Part shown: piece after piece, positions 1-8,070 of the stretch
How the letters are laid out: each line of letters begins with the position of its first letter
Position numbering within the stretch: position 1 is the first letter of the stretch
Made by a program: the position numbers and the translations under genes
Notes under the pieces: model-generated
What the model was told of the DNA's origin: nothing
The model's database searches: none
The model's input: only the letters and a program-made list of their open reading frames with translations
From: Armatimonas sp043757465
GTDB lineage: Bacteria > Armatimonadota > Armatimonadia > Armatimonadales > Armatimonadaceae
Direction of reading: 5' to 3'
Length of the DNA: 64,000 bases
Assembly: GCF_043757465.1 (NCBI RefSeq)
Contig: NZ_JAYVPL010000009.1
Location: 23,845 to 87,844, forward strand

Positions 1-20
1 TCGGATCTATGTAAATTGTT

Positions 21-26
21 TATACT
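21..26 (+). promoter_or_regulatory. -10 box of a leaderless promoter for the PEP-CTERM gene
   Basis: TATACT lies exactly six bases before the ATG at 33, and no Shine-Dalgarno sequence is visible between them. Transcription would begin at or next to the A of the start codon. The same geometry recurs at eleven other genes in the window. Confidence 0.6.
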
Positions 27-32
27 CCAGGT

Positions 33-881
33 ATGAAAAATCTACAGCTCTCTTTAACCCTAACCCTCGGCCTTTTGGCTCTTCCTACTATAGCTTTTGC
101 TCAGACGGTTCGTAGCGGCAGCGGTGCCAACGCCGCGGCAATTACGGGAATACGTGACACTTTCCGCACCGATCTTGGCGGCGGTGCTGTCGCAGGAGCC
201 AACGGCTCTTTTGGTGGTGTACGCCGCGAGATCAACTGGGACGGGGTTCCCGCTACTCAGTCCGCTCCCAACAACTTGGCTGCCAACTTCTTCAATGTTA
301 ACTCGCCCCGTGGTGCCGTTTTCTCCACGGCGGGCACGGGTTTTATGGTTAGTAGCGCCACCACCGATGCGGGCGCAGGGCAGCCTGCGGCTGCGAACTT
401 TGGCAATATCAACGCAACCTACTCCGCAACCTTCCAGACTTTCAGTGCCCAGCGGCTCTTTACCTCTCTTGGTAGCAATGTCTATGATGTGAACTTCTTT
501 GTCCCCGGGACCGCAACTCCGGCACTGGTGACGGGCTTTGGCTCTGTCTTTACCGATGTGGACATTCTGGGGGCAACGACGATCCAGTACTTTGATGCTG
601 GCAATGCCTCCCTGGGAACCTTCAATCTTCCCACGGCGGATTTTGGCCTCTCGTTTTTGGGGGTTTTCTTTCCCACTGCGCAGGTTTCTCGTGTCCGTGT
701 GACCCAGGGAAATGTCGCTCTGGGAGCGGGAGTCAACGATGGTGGTGGCAACGATGTTGTTGTCGCCGATGACTTTATCTACGGCGAGCCCGTTGCCAAT
801 ACAGCCCCGGAGCCGGGAACCCTGATCTTCCTCGCGCTTGGGGGGACACTGGTCTTCGTGCGTCGCTGCCTGAAAAATTAG
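33..881 (+). CDS. PEP-CTERM sorting domain protein
   Basis: Predicted secreted surface protein of 282 residues. Residues 1-23 form a signal peptide ending AFA|Q. The last 25 residues have the PEP-CTERM layout: EPGT, a hydrophobic stretch (LIFLALGG) and an arginine-rich tail (VRRCLKN). Such tails direct proteins to exosortase for cleavage and surface anchoring. No exosortase gene is in the window. The body is rich in Gly, Ala, Asn, Phe and Val, with mid-protein segments such as GFGSVFTDVD resembling the beta-rich PEP-CTERM proteins common in environmental diderms. The substrate or structural role is unknown. The start is set by the -10 box six bases upstream. A hairpin terminator follows at 906-957. 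Confidence 0.85.
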   Translation: MKNLQLSLTLTLGLLALPTIAFAQTVRSGSGANAAAITGIRDTFRTDLGGGAVAGANGSFGGVRREINWDGVPATQSAPNNLAANFFNVNSPRGAVFSTAGTGFMVSSATTDAGAGQPAAANFGNINATYSATFQTFSAQRLFTSLGSNVYDVNFFVPGTATPALVTGFGSVFTDVDILGATTIQYFDAGNASLGTFNLPTADFGLSFLGVFFPTAQVSRVRVTQGNVALGAGVNDGGGNDVVVADDFIYGEPVANTAPEPGTLIFLALGGTLVFVRRCLKN

Positions 882-905
882 GCGTCTACAGCGGCATTCC
901 GCCGC

Positions 906-957
906 AAAGCCCGTGCCGGGCTCCCGAAGAAACTGGGGAGTTTGGTGCGGGCTTTTT
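906..957 (+). terminator. Rho-independent terminator after the PEP-CTERM gene
   Basis: Arms AAAGCCCG (906-913) and CGGGCTTT (948-955) pair and are followed by a short T run. The loop is long and partly paired. It ends just before the promoter of the next gene. Confidence 0.6.
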
Positions 958-961
958 CTGT

Positions 962-967
962 TAGAAT
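962..967 (+). promoter_or_regulatory. -10 box of a leaderless promoter for the PhyH gene
   Basis: TAGAAT is followed by exactly six bases and the ATG at 974. No Shine-Dalgarno sequence is present. Confidence 0.6.
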
Positions 968-973
968 GTTTCC

Positions 974-1726
974 ATGAACCCAATGGAGAGCTATGAGCGC
1001 GATGGCTACGCGATCTTTCGTAGTGTGCTGGATGCGGCGCTGATTGCCGAGGCGAGTGCGCATGTGGAGTGGCTACAGCGGCAGAACCCGCAGATTCGGC
1101 CTGAGAAGCTGGACTGGTTTTTGGTGCTCAATGACCCGTTCTGGGTGCGCCTGGTCGCGGATGATCGGCTGCTGGATATCGCGGAGAAGTTTATCGGGCC
1201 AAATATTGCGCTGTTTGCCAGCCACTACTTCGCCAAGCCGCCCCACGATGGTCTGCCCGTGCTTTGGCACCAAGACGGTAGCTACTGGCCGCTTGACCCG
1301 TGTGAGGTCGTGACACTCTGGCTTGCCGTAGATGACTCGACCCCCGAGAACGGCTGCTTGCGCGTGATTCCTGGGTCGCACCAGTTGGAGTTTCAGCAGC
1401 ACGCAAAAGACACAACTATCGAGAACGTGCTCTCGTCGGGGATTGTGGGTGTAGATGCGAGCAGTGCTGTGGACGTGGTACTGAAGGCGGGGGATGTCTC
1501 GGTGCATCACCCGAATCTTATTCACGGCAGTGAGGCGAACACGAGCGACCAGCGCCGCTGTGGCCTCACCATTCGCTACATCCCGACGAGCACGCGCATT
1601 ACCAAGCCCATCGGAGCGCCATTTCTGCTACGTGGCACGGCGGTACAGGGGATCAACAGCTACATCAAGCGCCCCGTATTTATCGAAGGGGAACACTTCG
1701 CGTTTCAGGGAGCGATGCCCGAGTAG
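974..1726 (+). CDS. Phytanoyl-CoA dioxygenase (PhyH) family protein
   Basis: Probable Fe(II)/2-oxoglutarate-dependent oxygenase of 250 residues, a usual length for bacterial PhyH proteins. The iron ligands are visible: HQD in LWHQDGSYW (about residues 96-98) and a distal His in NLIHGS (about residue 180), followed by the RCGLTIRY region that would hold the 2-oxoglutarate-binding arginine. The N terminus (ESYERDGYAIFRSVLD) is typical of the family. The substrate cannot be read from sequence; relatives hydroxylate lipids, small metabolites or ectoine. Expressed from its own leaderless promoter. Its 3' end overlaps the convergent sulfatase gene by 22 bases. Confidence 0.85.
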   Translation: MNPMESYERDGYAIFRSVLDAALIAEASAHVEWLQRQNPQIRPEKLDWFLVLNDPFWVRLVADDRLLDIAEKFIGPNIALFASHYFAKPPHDGLPVLWHQDGSYWPLDPCEVVTLWLAVDDSTPENGCLRVIPGSHQLEFQQHAKDTTIENVLSSGIVGVDASSAVDVVLKAGDVSVHHPNLIHGSEANTSDQRRCGLTIRYIPTSTRITKPIGAPFLLRGTAVQGINSYIKRPVFIEGEHFAFQGAMPE

Positions 1727-3522
1727 AGCCTGACGCGGGTGAGGGTGCCGATGAAGTTGGGGAGATCCTTCCCGGCCACTTTAGAGCCCGCATCACCGCC
1801 TAGCTCCATTGGATTTGCCGGATCGCTGGTGATGAAGTTGTGGAGTGGCCCGGCCGCGACTTCTTTGCCGTCTATCGCTAGCGTCAGTCGCTTGTCTGGG
1901 GTGATGCGTGCCACGAGCACCACGGAGCGCCCAACGATGCTCTCACTGCCTGTAAGCTGGGAGCGCTTATTCTCGGAGGTGACCATAAAGACCGGCTTGC
2001 CGCTCTCCAGGTGCAGGCTGTAGCCGAAGCGCTCACCGCCACGAGCAAGAACGACGCCCTCCGGCTTTTCTGCAGTGAGTGTCACCTCAATGGCCCACGC
2101 TCCCACATTGGGCCGAAGTGCGGGGGTACTGGGGATCGTCACTAGCTTCGTGCCGTCGAAGGTGCGTGCCTCTTTCCAGTCCAGCACCCAGCGGTTGAGA
2201 GGCGCGACGAGGCCATTTGGTTTGGGATCGGTGGCTCCGGGCTTGTCGGCAAAAGCGGGAATCTCAAAGCCAATGGCCTTGCGCTGCCGCTCGAACTCCT
2301 GCTGCAACGCCGTCCGTAGTCCCGTCGAGCCTGTATCTGCTGCGAGGTTCTTGGTCTCGTAGGGATCTTTTTTCAGATCGTAGACCTCTGTCCACTCCGG
2401 GTGACCGGGGTATTGGATCAGCTTGGCGCTCTCCGTGCGAACGGCTTGAGTCGTAGGGGCAGCGAAGCCTTTCTCGAAGAAGTAGGTGTAGAAAAACGCT
2501 TTGCGCCAGTCCGGGGGAGTTTTCCCCAGAGCCAACGGGAGCAGGCTGCGTCCGTGCATCGTGCTGGGAACCGGGACGCCCGCCAGCTCTAGAACCGTTG
2601 GGGCGATATCGGCATTGAGTGCGAGCTGATCGAGCTTCTGCGCCTTACGGAGCTTCTTGGGCATCCGAATCAGAAGCGGGATTCGTAGGCTCTCGTCGTA
2701 GGCGGTTCGCTTGTCGCCCAGGCCGTGCTCGCCCAGATAGAAACCATTGTCGGAGGCAAAGATCACCACAGTATTGTCGTCGAGCGCCGCCAGAAGCTTC
2801 CCGACACAGTCATCCATGGCGCTGATACACCGAAAATAACCTCGATTGAGGGCGTTAGGGTTCGCATTGACCTTGCGCTCAGGGGCATAGGCCGCCGCCA
2901 GGCCAAGGTTGGCAACGGGACGTGCGGTGTCATTTGCGTAGTCATTTGCGTGGCTCGGGGGCGGGGAAAACGGGCCGTGGCAGGTCTTGAAGCCTAGAAT
3001 TAAGAAAAACGGTATGTCCGCGCGCTCTTTGACAAATTGCAGAGCATAGTCCGTCGAGACATCATCAATCCAGCCCTTGGTCGGCGTGTCCTTGCCATTA
3101 ACCACAAAGGGACAGTCGTCGTACTTGCCCTGCCCGATAAAGCTGGCCGCGAAGTCAAAACCAGGGCGCTCCCGCTGGCTTCCCATGTGCCACTTGCCCA
3201 CGTAGCCCGTTCGGTAGCCTGCGGATTTGAGAAGAGTTGCCACAGTCACATTTGTCTGTGAAAACGGCGTATGGTTATTCACCACGCCATTGGTATGCCC
3301 GTACTGCCCAGTGAGCAGCGTCGCACGGCTAGGTGCACAGAGCGAGTTGACCACAAAGGCGTTGCGAAAGCGTGTGCCCTCAGAAGCGAGCTTATCTAAG
3401 TTCGGGGTCTTGAGCCAGGGAAAGCGACCCTTGTCTCCGTGCTCTTTCTGCACCACGCTCAGCGCGTCCCAGCGCTGGTCGTCGGTATAGATCACGATAA
3501 TATTGGGCTTCGATGCTTGCAT
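1705..3522 (-). CDS. Sulfatase with C-terminal LamG-like domain
   Basis: Predicted arylsulfatase-family hydrolase of 605 residues. The N-terminal metal site IIVIYTDDQRWD and the formylglycine motif CAPSRATLLTG (about residues 62-72) are intact; the cysteine would be converted to formylglycine by a maturase not seen here. HMG and the SDNGF element support an active enzyme. After the sulfatase domain (to about residue 440), the last 150 residues look beta-rich and end LTRVRLYSGIAP, typical of a LamG/concanavalin-like fold, so it may bind polysaccharide. No clear signal peptide at the chosen ATG. It lies 5 bases after the methyltransferase gene with an AGAGG Shine-Dalgarno, so the two are cotranscribed. 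Confidence 0.9.
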   Translation of the reverse strand: MQASKPNIIVIYTDDQRWDALSVVQKEHGDKGRFPWLKTPNLDKLASEGTRFRNAFVVNSLCAPSRATLLTGQYGHTNGVVNNHTPFSQTNVTVATLLKSAGYRTGYVGKWHMGSQRERPGFDFAASFIGQGKYDDCPFVVNGKDTPTKGWIDDVSTDYALQFVKERADIPFFLILGFKTCHGPFSPPPSHANDYANDTARPVANLGLAAAYAPERKVNANPNALNRGYFRCISAMDDCVGKLLAALDDNTVVIFASDNGFYLGEHGLGDKRTAYDESLRIPLLIRMPKKLRKAQKLDQLALNADIAPTVLELAGVPVPSTMHGRSLLPLALGKTPPDWRKAFFYTYFFEKGFAAPTTQAVRTESAKLIQYPGHPEWTEVYDLKKDPYETKNLAADTGSTGLRTALQQEFERQRKAIGFEIPAFADKPGATDPKPNGLVAPLNRWVLDWKEARTFDGTKLVTIPSTPALRPNVGAWAIEVTLTAEKPEGVVLARGGERFGYSLHLESGKPVFMVTSENKRSQLTGSESIVGRSVVLVARITPDKRLTLAIDGKEVAAGPLHNFITSDPANPMELGGDAGSKVAGKDLPNFIGTLTRVRLYSGIAP

Positions 3523-3527
3523 GGCCT

Positions 3528-4109
3528 CTATTTCTTCTGAAGGAGTCGTAAAACCTCCCTGCCCTCCCGTCCTGGAAACGTTCGGGCCGGGGTTTCGGAG
3601 CGCAGGAGGGTGAAGTGCTCGGCAAAGCGCGTGTCCAGCTCCTCTAGGGTGGCATTGAAGGGCGGGCCGAGAGTGGGGTCTGGATCGTCGCGCGGGTTGA
3701 GGTAGAAGACTCCCAGTAGCAGACCGCCGGGCTTGAGAGCTCCTGCGACCGCTTGGACATAGTCATCGCGGCGCTCACGGGGGATCGCGCAGAAGCACGT
3801 GTGCTCAAAGACGGCATCGAAGGCGCTCTGGAACTCGGTGGACAGTGCGAAGAGATCTCCGAGGACAAAGCGCATATTGGGCACCGTTTCGGCTCCCGCA
3901 AAGGCGCTGGGCGCAAGATCCAGCCCAATCACTTCGTCCGCGCCCGCCGCTGCAATCGCCCGCACATCGTGGCCGCGCCCACAGCCGGGCACCAGCACGC
4001 GACCCATGAGTGGCATCTCGGCGAGAAAGGCAAGAAGCCCCGGCGCGGGTGCACCTTTGTCCCAGCCCGCCTCGCCGCTTTGATAGAGAGTTTTCCAGTC
4101 CGTTGTCAT
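3528..4109 (-). CDS. Class I SAM methyltransferase, TPMT-like
   Basis: S-adenosylmethionine-dependent methyltransferase of 193 residues resembling the thiopurine S-methyltransferase family. It begins WKTLYQSGEAGWDKGAPAP, as bacterial TPMT-like proteins do. The SAM-binding glycine motif is VLVPGCGRGHDV, then VIGLDLAPSA, and the later motifs are FDAVFEHTCFCAI and LKPGGLLLGVFY. Small-molecule thiol, selenium or tellurium methylation is the usual suggestion for such proteins; the substrate is unknown. It heads a two-gene unit with the downstream sulfatase and has a leaderless promoter (TATCCT six bases before ATG), divergent from apt. Confidence 0.85.
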   Translation of the reverse strand: MTTDWKTLYQSGEAGWDKGAPAPGLLAFLAEMPLMGRVLVPGCGRGHDVRAIAAAGADEVIGLDLAPSAFAGAETVPNMRFVLGDLFALSTEFQSAFDAVFEHTCFCAIPRERRDDYVQAVAGALKPGGLLLGVFYLNPRDDPDPTLGPPFNATLEELDTRFAEHFTLLRSETPARTFPGREGREVLRLLQKK

Positions 4110-4115
4110 GGGGTC

Positions 4116-4121
4116 AGGATA
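4116..4121 (-). promoter_or_regulatory. -10 box of a leaderless promoter for the TPMT-like gene
   Basis: On the minus strand TATCCT precedes the ATG at 4109 by exactly six bases, with no Shine-Dalgarno sequence. Confidence 0.55.
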
Positions 4122-4190
4122 CCTGGATCGTCGCTATTTTCGTAGGCTTCCCACAGCATGGTGAAGTTTGTATAAAAAGAGGGAGGCGGC

Positions 4191-4196
4191 TACAAT
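4191..4196 (+). promoter_or_regulatory. -10 box of a leaderless promoter for apt
   Basis: TACAAT precedes the apt ATG at 4203 by exactly six bases. A weak TTGTAT at 4168-4173 sits 17 bases upstream as a possible -35 box. Confidence 0.6.
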
Positions 4197-4202
4197 AGGG
4201 AT

Positions 4203-4715
4203 ATGAAAGCAGCAACTCTGATTCGTGACATTCCCGATTTCCCGCAGCCAGGAATTGTCTTCAAAGACATTACGCCCGTTCTGGCAGATCCAGTGGCTTT
4301 TGCCGAAGTGATCGCCGCGCTCAGTGAGGATATCAAGCGCCTCCGGCCCGATGTCATTGTGGGAATCGAGTCGCGCGGATTTCTCTTTGGTGCCCCCGTG
4401 GCCCACGAGCTTGGGGTCGGGTTTGTACCGTACCGAAAGGCGGGGAAGCTACCGTACCAGATTATCTCGCAGGAGTACGCGCTGGAGTACGGTACGGCAA
4501 CGGTTGAGGCGCATATTGACGCGATCAAGCCCGGCCAGCGCGTGGTGATTGTGGATGATGTGCTTGCGACGGGTGGCACCGCCGTGGCGGCGGGGCAGCT
4601 CACGGAGAAGCTTGGGGGCGCAGTGGTGGGGTTTGCCTTCTTTATTGAACTCTCGTTTCTCAAGGGCCGCACCAAGCTGGCGGGCCGCGATATCACGACT
4701 CTGCTGAGCTACTAA
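4203..4715 (+). CDS. apt: Adenine phosphoribosyltransferase
   Basis: Converts adenine and PRPP to AMP and pyrophosphate in purine salvage (cytoplasm). At 170 residues it has the standard length. Diagnostic segments: IPDFPQPGIVFKDITPVL near the N terminus, GIESRGFLFGAPVA, the FVPYRKAGKLP loop, and the PRPP-binding motif VVIVDDVLATGGTA (about residues 115-128). The leaderless promoter defines the start. The next gene (Nif3-like) begins one base after the stop codon, so the two form an operon. Confidence 0.97.
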   Translation: MKAATLIRDIPDFPQPGIVFKDITPVLADPVAFAEVIAALSEDIKRLRPDVIVGIESRGFLFGAPVAHELGVGFVPYRKAGKLPYQIISQEYALEYGTATVEAHIDAIKPGQRVVIVDDVLATGGTAVAAGQLTEKLGGAVVGFAFFIELSFLKGRTKLAGRDITTLLSY

Positions 4716-4716
4716 G

Positions 4717-5472
4717 ATGTACATGATCCGTGATGCCATAGCGGCGCTGGAGAGTATCGCACCGCCGCATCTAGCGCTGGGCAGCGACCCCACGGGCCTG
4801 CTCATTGGTGACTTAAAAGCACCGCTGACGGGAATCGTAGCGTGTTTGGATGTCACGCATCGGGCAGTGGAGACAGCGCGGAAAGTCGGGGCGAGCCTGA
4901 TTGTGGCGCATCATCCTCTGATTTTTCATCCCGCCAAGACACTTCGCGCCGACGAGCCGCACCCAGGAAGTGTCGTGCTGGCCTGTGCCCGACACCAAAT
5001 TGCGGTTGCCTGTGCGCACACGAACTGGGATGTCGCGCCCGGCGGGGTCAATGACACACTGGCGGACTTACTGGGGCTTAGCGACGGGAAAGTTCTGCGC
5101 ATTACCAGTGAGCCTTATGGAATCGGGCGGGTGGGGCTCTTGCGGGAGCCGCTCACGGCCACGGACTTTCTCAACAAGCTGGGCAATATTCTGGGGATTG
5201 CGCCCCGTACCCTCACGCCGACCCGCGCCCTCGCCGTTCAGAATGTCGCGGTTTGCGGTGGCGCGGGCGCGGAACTCATGGCCGATGCGCTTGCTGTGGG
5301 AGCCGACACGCTGGTGACGGGCGATATCCGCCACCATGAGTTTATCGCCGCCGCTGAGCAGGGCTTTCTTCTGGTAGATGCCGGGCACCACGCCACGGAG
5401 AATCCTGGTGCACGGGAGCTAGGCCGACGGCTGGAGCGGGCACTGGAGGGTGTGAGCGTCACTTTCGTTTGA
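4717..5472 (+). CDS. Nif3-like dinuclear metal centre protein
   Basis: Member of the Nif3/YqfO/DUF34 family, 251 residues, the compact form without the central insertion seen in some Firmicutes. Metal-binding residues are visible in VAHHPLIFHP (about 65-74), the H-T-N-W-D element near residue 99, and VDAGHHATENPG near the C terminus. Some family members have been linked to GTP cyclohydrolase-like activity or metal handling, but the general role is unsettled. It follows apt by one base and overlaps the convergent DUF2071-like gene by 14 bases. Confidence 0.9.
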   Translation: MYMIRDAIAALESIAPPHLALGSDPTGLLIGDLKAPLTGIVACLDVTHRAVETARKVGASLIVAHHPLIFHPAKTLRADEPHPGSVVLACARHQIAVACAHTNWDVAPGGVNDTLADLLGLSDGKVLRITSEPYGIGRVGLLREPLTATDFLNKLGNILGIAPRTLTPTRALAVQNVAVCGGAGAELMADALAVGADTLVTGDIRHHEFIAAAEQGFLLVDAGHHATENPGARELGRRLERALEGVSVTFV

Positions 5473-6238
5473 TCGGCAGGCTAGTCACCGGTAGCTCCGC
5501 CTGGTAGAGCGCGAGCACGGGCTCGCCAAGTTCAAGATTGTCGAACGGGCGCACTACCTGGTGAGTGAGCCTTGCGGCACACGGCGTGAGGGGAAGATGC
5601 TCGGTGCGAAAGAGACTCAGTGCCTCTTTGGAGAGCCGGGCGAGGTGCAGCTGACGGTTGAAGCGTGTCAGAAACGCCACGGACTCGTGCCAGGAGCCGA
5701 TCAGAGTGCGCTCGGGAGTCTCGCAGGCCTCCGCACGCAGATGCACCTGCACGGCGTGTGTGGTGAGCTTAATGCCCAAGCGCGCAAAGGTCTGCCGCGC
5801 CGGGTCGCCTGCGATATAGACATGGAAGCGGGCTTCTTCCACCACGCGGGTAAACGCCGTCAGTGTCCCCGCGGCCTGCGTGCTCCCCACAAAGTGCGCC
5901 ACCACAAACGCGCTCCGCTCCCCGTCGGTGCGGGTGAGGAGCTGGAGCGTGGTCTCATGAAAGTCATCGCCCATCAGTGCAGGAAGCGGTGACCAGCGCG
6001 CATCATCCCGGAGTGCAAACACAAGCTGGACAAAACCGACAAGCTGGCCGTCGCTGTTGGGAAGCCGCTCCAGAGTCACTCCCTCCGGGGCGAGCGCCTG
6101 AAGCTTCTCAACAGGCACCGCCCAGGTGACAATAAACACATCGCGCAGAGTTGCACTGGCTGTCGCGACTTTAGGCAGCGTCCGGGAGGCTGCTGGCGTG
6201 ACGGTGGGGGCAGGGACTTCGGTTTCCTGAACACTCAT
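5459..6238 (-). CDS. DUF2071-like (YqjF-type) conserved protein
   Basis: Protein of 259 residues. The opening TASATLRDVFIVTWAVPVEKLQALAPEGVTLERL matches the layout of DUF2071/YqjF proteins, in which an aromatic-rich strand is followed by a variant of VPxxxLxxLLPxG. This group has an acetoacetate-decarboxylase-like fold and no firmly established reaction. The middle contains FVVAHFVGSTQAAGTLTAF and a run of beta strands. No signal peptide or membrane segment. Transcribed alone from a leaderless promoter. I am fairly sure the gene is real and only moderately sure of the family. Confidence 0.6.
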   Translation of the reverse strand: MSVQETEVPAPTVTPAASRTLPKVATASATLRDVFIVTWAVPVEKLQALAPEGVTLERLPNSDGQLVGFVQLVFALRDDARWSPLPALMGDDFHETTLQLLTRTDGERSAFVVAHFVGSTQAAGTLTAFTRVVEEARFHVYIAGDPARQTFARLGIKLTTHAVQVHLRAEACETPERTLIGSWHESVAFLTRFNRQLHLARLSKEALSLFRTEHLPLTPCAARLTHQVVRPFDNLELGEPVLALYQAELPVTSLPIKRK

Positions 6239-6244
6239 GCCCCT

Positions 6245-6250
6245 ATGATA
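6245..6250 (-). promoter_or_regulatory. -10 box of a leaderless promoter for the DUF2071-like gene
   Basis: TATCAT on the minus strand, exactly six bases before the ATG at 6238, with no Shine-Dalgarno sequence. Confidence 0.55.
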
Positions 6251-6261
6251 CCGCCTGCGCC

Positions 6262-6714
6262 CTAGTGGTTGGAGTCGAGTGTCTTCGGGTTAGAACTTGC
6301 AATCGCACCCATCACCGGGTGAGAAATTGGCCCTGGTATGGTCTGAACTACCGGCAGGGGAGTTCCCATGGTGGGGTGAGGGCGAAAGAGCGCGGCGGCG
6401 CTCCCCACGGCGGCGGCAATTCCCGCAATGGCTTGTGCAACCCGTTTATTGCGGCGGGCTGTCGCGCCGACGGTGCAATCTTTCGTCAGAATTGTCCCAT
6501 CGGCACGGCGGTAAAAGCGCACACAGAGACGGCCTTCGGCGGTGCGGATCAGTGCCTCCGCCTCAGACGTCGTCATCTCCGAGAGGTTGTAGACCTTATG
6601 CTGACAGCGCTCACAAGAGCGGACGCGCTCGCTGCCGGGCATGGCATTCCAGCTCTCGTGGCAGGGGGCTGCGATGCGCACGGAGCGCAGATGAGGGGTG
6701 TCGTTTCGTTCCAT
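6262..6714 (-). CDS. Conserved cysteine-rich protein with a membrane segment
   Basis: Protein of 150 residues. The first 80 carry a recognisable conserved pattern: C..SW..MPGSERVRSCERC, then KVYNLSEMTTSEAEALI, GRLCVRFYRRADGTILT and KDC. The CxxC pair and nearby cysteines suggest a metal- or disulfide-bound module. I recall the VYNLSxMT...RRxDGTxLTxDC signature from many environmental bacteria, always uncharacterised. A hydrophobic stretch follows (AQAIAGIAAAVGSAAALF, about 92-109), then a Pro-rich tail. The cysteine domain is therefore probably on the cytoplasmic side of the inner membrane. It is divergent from coaD. Confidence 0.75.
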   Translation of the reverse strand: MERNDTPHLRSVRIAAPCHESWNAMPGSERVRSCERCQHKVYNLSEMTTSEAEALIRTAEGRLCVRFYRRADGTILTKDCTVGATARRNKRVAQAIAGIAAAVGSAAALFRPHPTMGTPLPVVQTIPGPISHPVMGAIASSNPKTLDSNH

Positions 6715-6793
6715 GCAACTTTAGTTCCCTATTTATTAAAAAGAGTTCACACCAGCAACTGAAATTCGAAAAACTGCGGTAGAATAACCCATC

Positions 6794-7300
6794 GTGAGCC
6801 AACCTATCACGGCAATCTATCCAGGGTCTTTTGATCCCGTGACAAACGGACACCTCGATATTATCGAGCGTGCTGCCCGCACCTTCGACCAACTTGTGAT
6901 TGCAGTGGGCCGGAACTCCGGTAAGAGTGCGCTCTTCACCCCCGACGAGCGTGTGGAGATCCTCCGAGAGTGTGTGTCCGTCTGGCCGAATGTGAGCGTC
7001 ACTAGCTTTGATGGTCTGTTGGTGAAATTTGTTCATGAGTTAGGAATACGTGTTGTCGTTCGTGGGTTGCGTGCTGTCTCCGACTTCGAGTTTGAGTTTC
7101 AGATCGCACTGGCAAACCGACAGATGGCTCCCGATGTGGAGACTTTTTTTCTAATGACGAGCGGGGAGTTTCTCTACCTCTCCTCCTCAATCGTCAAAGA
7201 GATTGCTCGCCTTGGTGGCGACATCTCCGCGCTGGCTCCCGAGCCGGTTCAGCGTGCACTGAATGCTCGATTTGGTAGAGAAGGAGCAGCATCCCCATAG
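6794..7300 (+). CDS. coaD: Phosphopantetheine adenylyltransferase
   Basis: Transfers AMP from ATP to 4'-phosphopantetheine, the penultimate step of coenzyme A synthesis. At 168 residues it has the standard length. It shows AIYPGSFDPVTNGHLDII with the nucleotidyltransferase TNGH motif, KSALFTPDERVEIL, VRGLRAVSDFEFEFQ and the C-terminal LSSSIVKEIARLGGDIS. The start is GTG, set by TAGAAT at 6780-6785 eight bases upstream; no Shine-Dalgarno sequence is seen. The Shine-Dalgarno of the next gene lies inside its last codons and the next start overlaps its stop, so translation is probably coupled. Confidence 0.97.
   Translation: MSQPITAIYPGSFDPVTNGHLDIIERAARTFDQLVIAVGRNSGKSALFTPDERVEILRECVSVWPNVSVTSFDGLLVKFVHELGIRVVVRGLRAVSDFEFEFQIALANRQMAPDVETFFLMTSGEFLYLSSSIVKEIARLGGDISALAPEPVQRALNARFGREGAASP
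7279..7299 (+). promoter_or_regulatory. Strong Shine-Dalgarno before an apparent ATA start
   Basis: AGAAGGAG at 7279-7286 is followed ten bases later by ATA at 7297, which overlaps the coaD stop codon. No ATG, GTG or TTG occurs in this frame between the Shine-Dalgarno and the ATG at 7357, which has no ribosome binding site. The Shine-Dalgarno therefore points to a non-canonical start. Confidence 0.55.
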
Positions 7301-8070
7301 ATACACTGAAGTGCCTAGAGCGCCTTGAGGCTCTGGTAGATAGTTCAACGGTTTTAATGGGCTTTTCGCGGTTTAACCACGAGGAGTTCTATATCTTGGT
7401 TCAGAAGATTCGTGCTTCTTTACCTGAGGATGTCCGCAAGGCGGGGATGATTGCGGAGGGTGCGGATCGCCTTCTCGAAAAGGCGGAGTTTGAGGCAAAT
7501 GAGCAAATGCAGCAGGCGCGCTCCGCTGCGGGTCAGGAGCTAGAGGACGCGCAAAACACTGCCCAGCAGCTCTTGGAGACGGCTCGGACCCAGTCCGACC
7601 AGGCACGTGCGGCGGCGCGGCGCGAAGCGGACCAGACTCTTGAGAGAGCCCGCCAGGAAGCGTCTAAGATACTGGACGAGGCGCGACGGAAGGTTGAGCT
7701 AGCGATTCAGAATACGGCAATCATGGAGCAGGCCAATGCACAGGCGCGCTCGATTATTACGGGGGCCGAGGCCGATGCAGAGGCCGTTCGTCGTGAAGCA
7801 CGCTCCGATACCGATGGGCGTCGCACCGAGACGGATCGCTACGTGCGGGAGACACGCACCGAGGTGGATCGCTACTCGCAAGACATGCGCCGCGATGCCG
7901 ACAACTACGCTCGTGAAGTACTCGCTACGGTCGAGCAGCAGCTCGATAACCTTCTTGGGGGAGTGGATCAGAAAATCGTCAACCTGCGAGCGCAGGTGCA
8001 GCGAGGACGGCAGCTCCTAGAGCGCACGGCTCAGGAGAATGAGCGGCTTGCTTCTGCGACGCGGCGCTGA
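7297..8070 (+). CDS. DivIVA/SepIVA-like coiled-coil protein (non-canonical ATA start proposed)
   Basis: Long coiled coil of 257 residues from the proposed start, with many heptads of Ala, Glu, Arg and Gln and repeated blocks such as ARREADQTLERARQEA. The first 50 residues (DTLKCLERLEALVDSS, then EEFYILVQKIRASLPEDVRKA) match the N-terminal module of DivIVA-like proteins, including mycobacterial SepIVA. These act at the inner membrane in septum and envelope growth. The first in-frame ATG (7357) would cut this module in half, which is why I extend to 7297 despite the ATA codon; ATC at 7291 is a less likely alternative. A place between coaD and a DUF177 gene is typical of this family in several phyla. 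Confidence 0.75.
   Translation: MDTLKCLERLEALVDSSTVLMGFSRFNHEEFYILVQKIRASLPEDVRKAGMIAEGADRLLEKAEFEANEQMQQARSAAGQELEDAQNTAQQLLETARTQSDQARAAARREADQTLERARQEASKILDEARRKVELAIQNTAIMEQANAQARSIITGAEADAEAVRREARSDTDGRRTETDRYVRETRTEVDRYSQDMRRDADNYAREVLATVEQQLDNLLGGVDQKIVNLRAQVQRGRQLLERTAQENERLASATRR

Noticed and set aside
60..983. Minus-strand reading frame (307 codons) opposite the PEP-CTERM gene
   Set aside because: No family match; the plus-strand protein has a signal peptide and sorting domain.
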